A stretch of 64,000 bases of DNA, from contig NC_037094.1 of NCBI RefSeq assembly GCF_002994745.2, positions 45,893,139 to 45,957,138 of the forward strand. Reading direction: 5' to 3'. Shown here piece by piece: positions 61,166 through 64,000 of this stretch (the stretch's first letter is position 1; every line of letters begins with the position of its first letter). This DNA is from Rosa chinensis (lineage: Eukaryota > Streptophyta > Magnoliopsida > Rosales > Rosaceae). Below the pieces are notes generated by a model. That model did no database searches. It saw nothing but the letters and a program-made list of their open reading frames with translations, and was not told the DNA's origin. The translations under genes were made by a program, and so were the position numbers.

Positions 61166-62986
61166 TGATGCGGCTAAAATGGCCTCACAATTTAACCCTG
61201 CAAAATGTAGTTGTTAGTATAGGATAAGCAGGGATCGTTCAGTCCGGGGATTGTAAGGTACACCTAAACAAAAAGGTCAATTTAAATTAGTAATTAATAA
61301 AACAAGTATTAACAAGTATTTATCTACAAATTTACACAAGAAACAATCATAAAAGGGGGGGATTCAACTTTTGGTTTCTAAGTTCCTACGAAATAAAACA
61401 AAAAGATAAATATATACATGTGATCGACTTCTTCACACTCAAATCAGAATTTCCAAACCATATCAACATGCAATGAATTATTTCAATCTAAACAACCTAA
61501 AATCGTGCCAACACTAAATATCAGAAATGAATTCGAAGTACAAGTCTGAAGAGGTCGAGTACCACTTTAATTCTTCTTTAATCTCCTAAGTTAGGAAAAG
61601 TCCATAAATTAAAATATTCATATAAAACATCACGTTAATACTGAAAAGCATCCGTCAACATTAAATATGAATCATTAAGTGCAGTTAGAATTCTGAATTC
61701 AAACATGTATGCATCCATAAGAAGTTATAAACGTACAAACATGTAGCATATAATTTCGACCATTGTACATAGCCTTTACCACTTCAATTTATGCCGTAAA
61801 ACGATTAGGTGAATTAGAACACAAATTTGGCTTTATTAACCTGCAGATTAACATCATTATTCAACCAAAATCATATGCTTAAAGATATAAAGGATGGCAC
61901 AAAATCATATTAAAAAGATATCATAAACAAATCAAGAACATAAAGAAACAAATCTGGAAATTACTAACATAAACTCATTCTCAACAAAAAAATCCAACTC
62001 CAATAACAAAGTTCATAAATGAAAATCTGAAATTCAATACTAAAGAGTACGAAAACAGAAATAAAGGCCATGAATTACACTTTTTGATCTTCAAGGAAGC
62101 TTGGAGAACGTCAAGAGAACACAAGGCTTGGCCTTCAAGAACACGAACAGTCTTGGAGAAGTCCTAAAACTCTTCACGACAAGAGGTTTTTTCTAAATAT
62201 TTGGAGAGGGTTTTGGAGAGAAGTGAGCTAAGCTAATGAACTGAATTTTTTATGAAGAAGTGATCATTTTGGAGTAGAGAATGGCTGCTATTTATAGTGG
62301 AATTCTCCTCTCTTGTGACGCAATCATGTCCAATTATCTTGAAGTGATTTCTCCTCCAAATTTGGTTGATTTTCTTATGACAAAGTTTTGATTTTTCTGA
62401 TCTCTTTTCCCTTAATGACTCATTATATATTCCTTGAATAGTGACCAGATACATCCCTTATTCCTCTCCTTTAAATTGCACTAATATCTTCTTCCAATTG
62501 TGCACATAATGAACTCCTACAATCAAGAAAAATCAGAATTTAATTAGTGTTTATAGTCAATAGTAAATAAGATAATCATGAATAAATATTGACTACAAAC
62601 ACTCCCTTCTATCTCCTTGAATTCTTCCTGATTTATTTAAGTCCTCTTTTCTTTTAAGTTTTCCTTGAATTCATCACTCAAGAGTTCTTAATGTGATGGA
62701 CTCCTAAATTCTCTCTTTAAACAAGAAAATCAGCAATAGGAAAGTTCAAATGAAGAAAGTTTCCCTAAAAAAAAAAGGAAATATTTCCTAAAATGAAAGA
62801 GGAAAGTTTCTAAAATGACTTGTCCTTAATTTACGCTCATTTCTGCTCTTTTTCGCCTGTTTTCTCCATTTCCGTCCTTGAAGTACCTAAAAACAGAAAC
62901 TATGTTATATTATTAATTTTAAGAGAATAACTTAACCAAATGAGGGAAAATACATATTAAAAATGTCACACTTTGTGCTCGTATCA
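61166..62986 (-). repeat. LTR of the 6.6-kb element (right copy)
   Basis: 1821 bp; TGATGCGGC...CGTATCA. The primer site is 5 bp to its left. Confidence 0.92.
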
Positions 62987-63448
62987 AACAGTTCGTTCAT
63001 TTGATTTTTTTTATGCTCAATTGTCAGGCAATGGTTTTCTGGTGAAATTGCGTTATCTGAGATTGAATATTGCATCTAACAAAAACCTATCAATCAACGC
63101 ATCCACAAACACATCCAATATTGATACCAAAAGGTTTCCATTGATTCCAACAACATCTACAATAATTATCTGAACATAAAGACCAAAAACATTAGAATTC
63201 CTGGAATCCAAGGTAGGATAAAAGCATAGCGATAACCGCACTTTTCCTTCTTTCTCTTCTCATTTTTTTCCTTCTCTTTGTCAACTTCCTCTACCTTTCC
63301 TTCCATGTGTGTAATCAGCAACTTCCAGTCAGCCTCCATTGCTCCTGCATTCAAAATGAGAAAGCAATGTCTTCGAGGAAATAAAGAAACCAGGAAACTA
63401 GATGAAGAGATTCAATTAGGGCATGTTGTTTCAATTGATCTTCTGTGA
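62987..63448. other. Continuation of the interrupted host DNA
   Basis: Carries the second AACAG. On the minus strand 63354-63166 reads MNAGAMEADWKLLITHMEGK followed by a Lys/Glu-rich run and a hydrophobic segment (FILPWIPGILMFLVFMF). This could be a captured exon of the CACTA-type element, but I cannot name it. Confidence 0.35.
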
Positions 63449-64000
63449 CACTACCCCACACTTAGCTTTTGCTAGTCCCTTAGCAAAACGAAAATACAAA
63501 ACAAAACAACAACTCAAAAAAAGTAAATGACTCTATTGCTCCTAACTGTTGTCTCAGAGACTCCAAACTCATGGCTTTCACGTTAAACACTTAATCAAAA
63601 TCGCATAGATAATTCCATGGTTAATAAACATGTGACATTCATATGACTAAGCAAGATATGGAGAACTTAAGTTATACAATGAATGATAGCATGTTTCGAA
63701 CAAGTCCAATCCAAACTCACCGGGCATACTCTCGATTTTTCTCTCAGAAATGGCTATGCTTAAAAGCTTCACTCTCAAGTATATGCAAGAGAACAAATTG
63801 TAAGGCAACAAACAGCTTGCATATTTCATCAATAAACGCATTTTGTGAAGAATTTTTAAAGACCTCATGAAATGACTAAGTGCACAAGTGGACCTAAACC
63901 ATAAGCTCGACTGCGTACCTGACTCCACTAACCAAAGACTGCCCATCTCAAGGATCAAGTTAGCACTTAAAACAGGTTGTAATGGGGCTAAGCTAGGGTT
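63449..64000 (-). mobile_element. Diverged relative of the 6.6-kb element interior, runs off the window
   Basis: ACCCCACACTTAGCTTTTGC and the following 500 bp align in order with 58259-58850 (shared TAGTCCCTTAGCAAAA, TCTCAAGGATCAAG / TCTTAAGGATCAAG, TGTAATGGGGC / TATAATGGGGC) at clearly lower identity. It is an older, separate insertion of the same superfamily. Confidence 0.7.

Larger units (their letters stand above)
56431..62986 (-). mobile_element. Complete non-autonomous LTR retrotransposon (LARD-like), 6.6 kb
   Basis: LTRs 56431-58254 and 61166-62986 (TGATGC...CCTATCA type) are flanked by a perfect duplication, AACAG (56426-56430 and 62987-62991). On the minus strand TGGCGCCGTTGCCGGGGA (61160-61143) matches the 3' end of plant tRNA-Asp and serves as the primer site; AAGTGTGGGGGAATT (58269-58255) is the polypurine tract. 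The 2.9-kb interior has no gag or pol in any frame. Primer type and interior motifs fit the Ty3 lineages that use tRNA-Asp, but without coding sequence this is inference. Confidence 0.92.

Overview
This is a stretch of plant nuclear DNA, almost certainly from a eudicot. The signs are genes with GT-AG introns, AT-rich intergenic DNA, plant retrotransposon families and plant gene families. I cannot fix the genus from the sequence; a woody rosid or Rosaceae-type genome would fit, but that is a guess. Most of the window is transposable elements and dead gene fragments. Only two genes look intact: an intronless JmjC (KDM3/JMJ25-like) gene at 11342-15883 and a seven-exon G-type lectin S-receptor-like kinase at 29431-32697.

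Layout. 1-2079: the 3' end of a decayed Copia element with a 175-bp LTR. 2080-5180: low-complexity arrays and a 1.0-kb hAT-like element (3364-4365). 5181-8994: a nearly intact hAT element with a BED-finger transposase (two amber stops), inserted just upstream of an NAD-isocitrate dehydrogenase pseudogene (9014-9352). 9940-11100: a LINE-like retroposon. 11342-15883: the JMJ gene, in which a complete RING-like/JmjC module occurs twice in one reading frame. 15.9-20.8 kb: non-coding DNA with pseudogene pieces of a sugar transporter and of NAA20. 20.8-22.46 kb: three ~0.5-kb tandem repeats, one of which carries a SINE. 23728-26362: solo LTR. 27.0-28.1 kb: LTR-like DNA.

28.8-48.6 kb is a receptor-kinase cluster: a C-terminal kinase fragment, the intact gene, and a second copy beginning at 34611 that has been destroyed. 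That second copy holds a three-level nest of LTR elements (34753-44058, containing 35639-43004, containing 38780-41708), then a CACTA element (44227-47462), then further LTR debris, and it has no kinase half. 48.9-53.98 kb is a LINE 3' half split by another CACTA element (49370-52924) that carries a dynamin-related (DRP2) first exon spliced to foreign exons. 54.0-55.9 kb holds LTR debris and fused fragments resembling CTNNBL1 and EBP2. A third CACTA-type end starts at 55861 and is interrupted by a complete non-autonomous LTR element (56431-62986). A diverged relative of that element's interior runs off the right edge.

No pathway is encoded here as a unit. The shared theme is gene duplication followed by transposon erosion and exon capture. 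The JMJ protein would be a chromatin protein, although both JmjC modules carry Asn where the family normally has the iron-binding Asp. The receptor kinase would be a plasma-membrane sensor. Element boundaries were located by eye from target-site duplications; identity figures are hand counts or estimates, not computed alignments.
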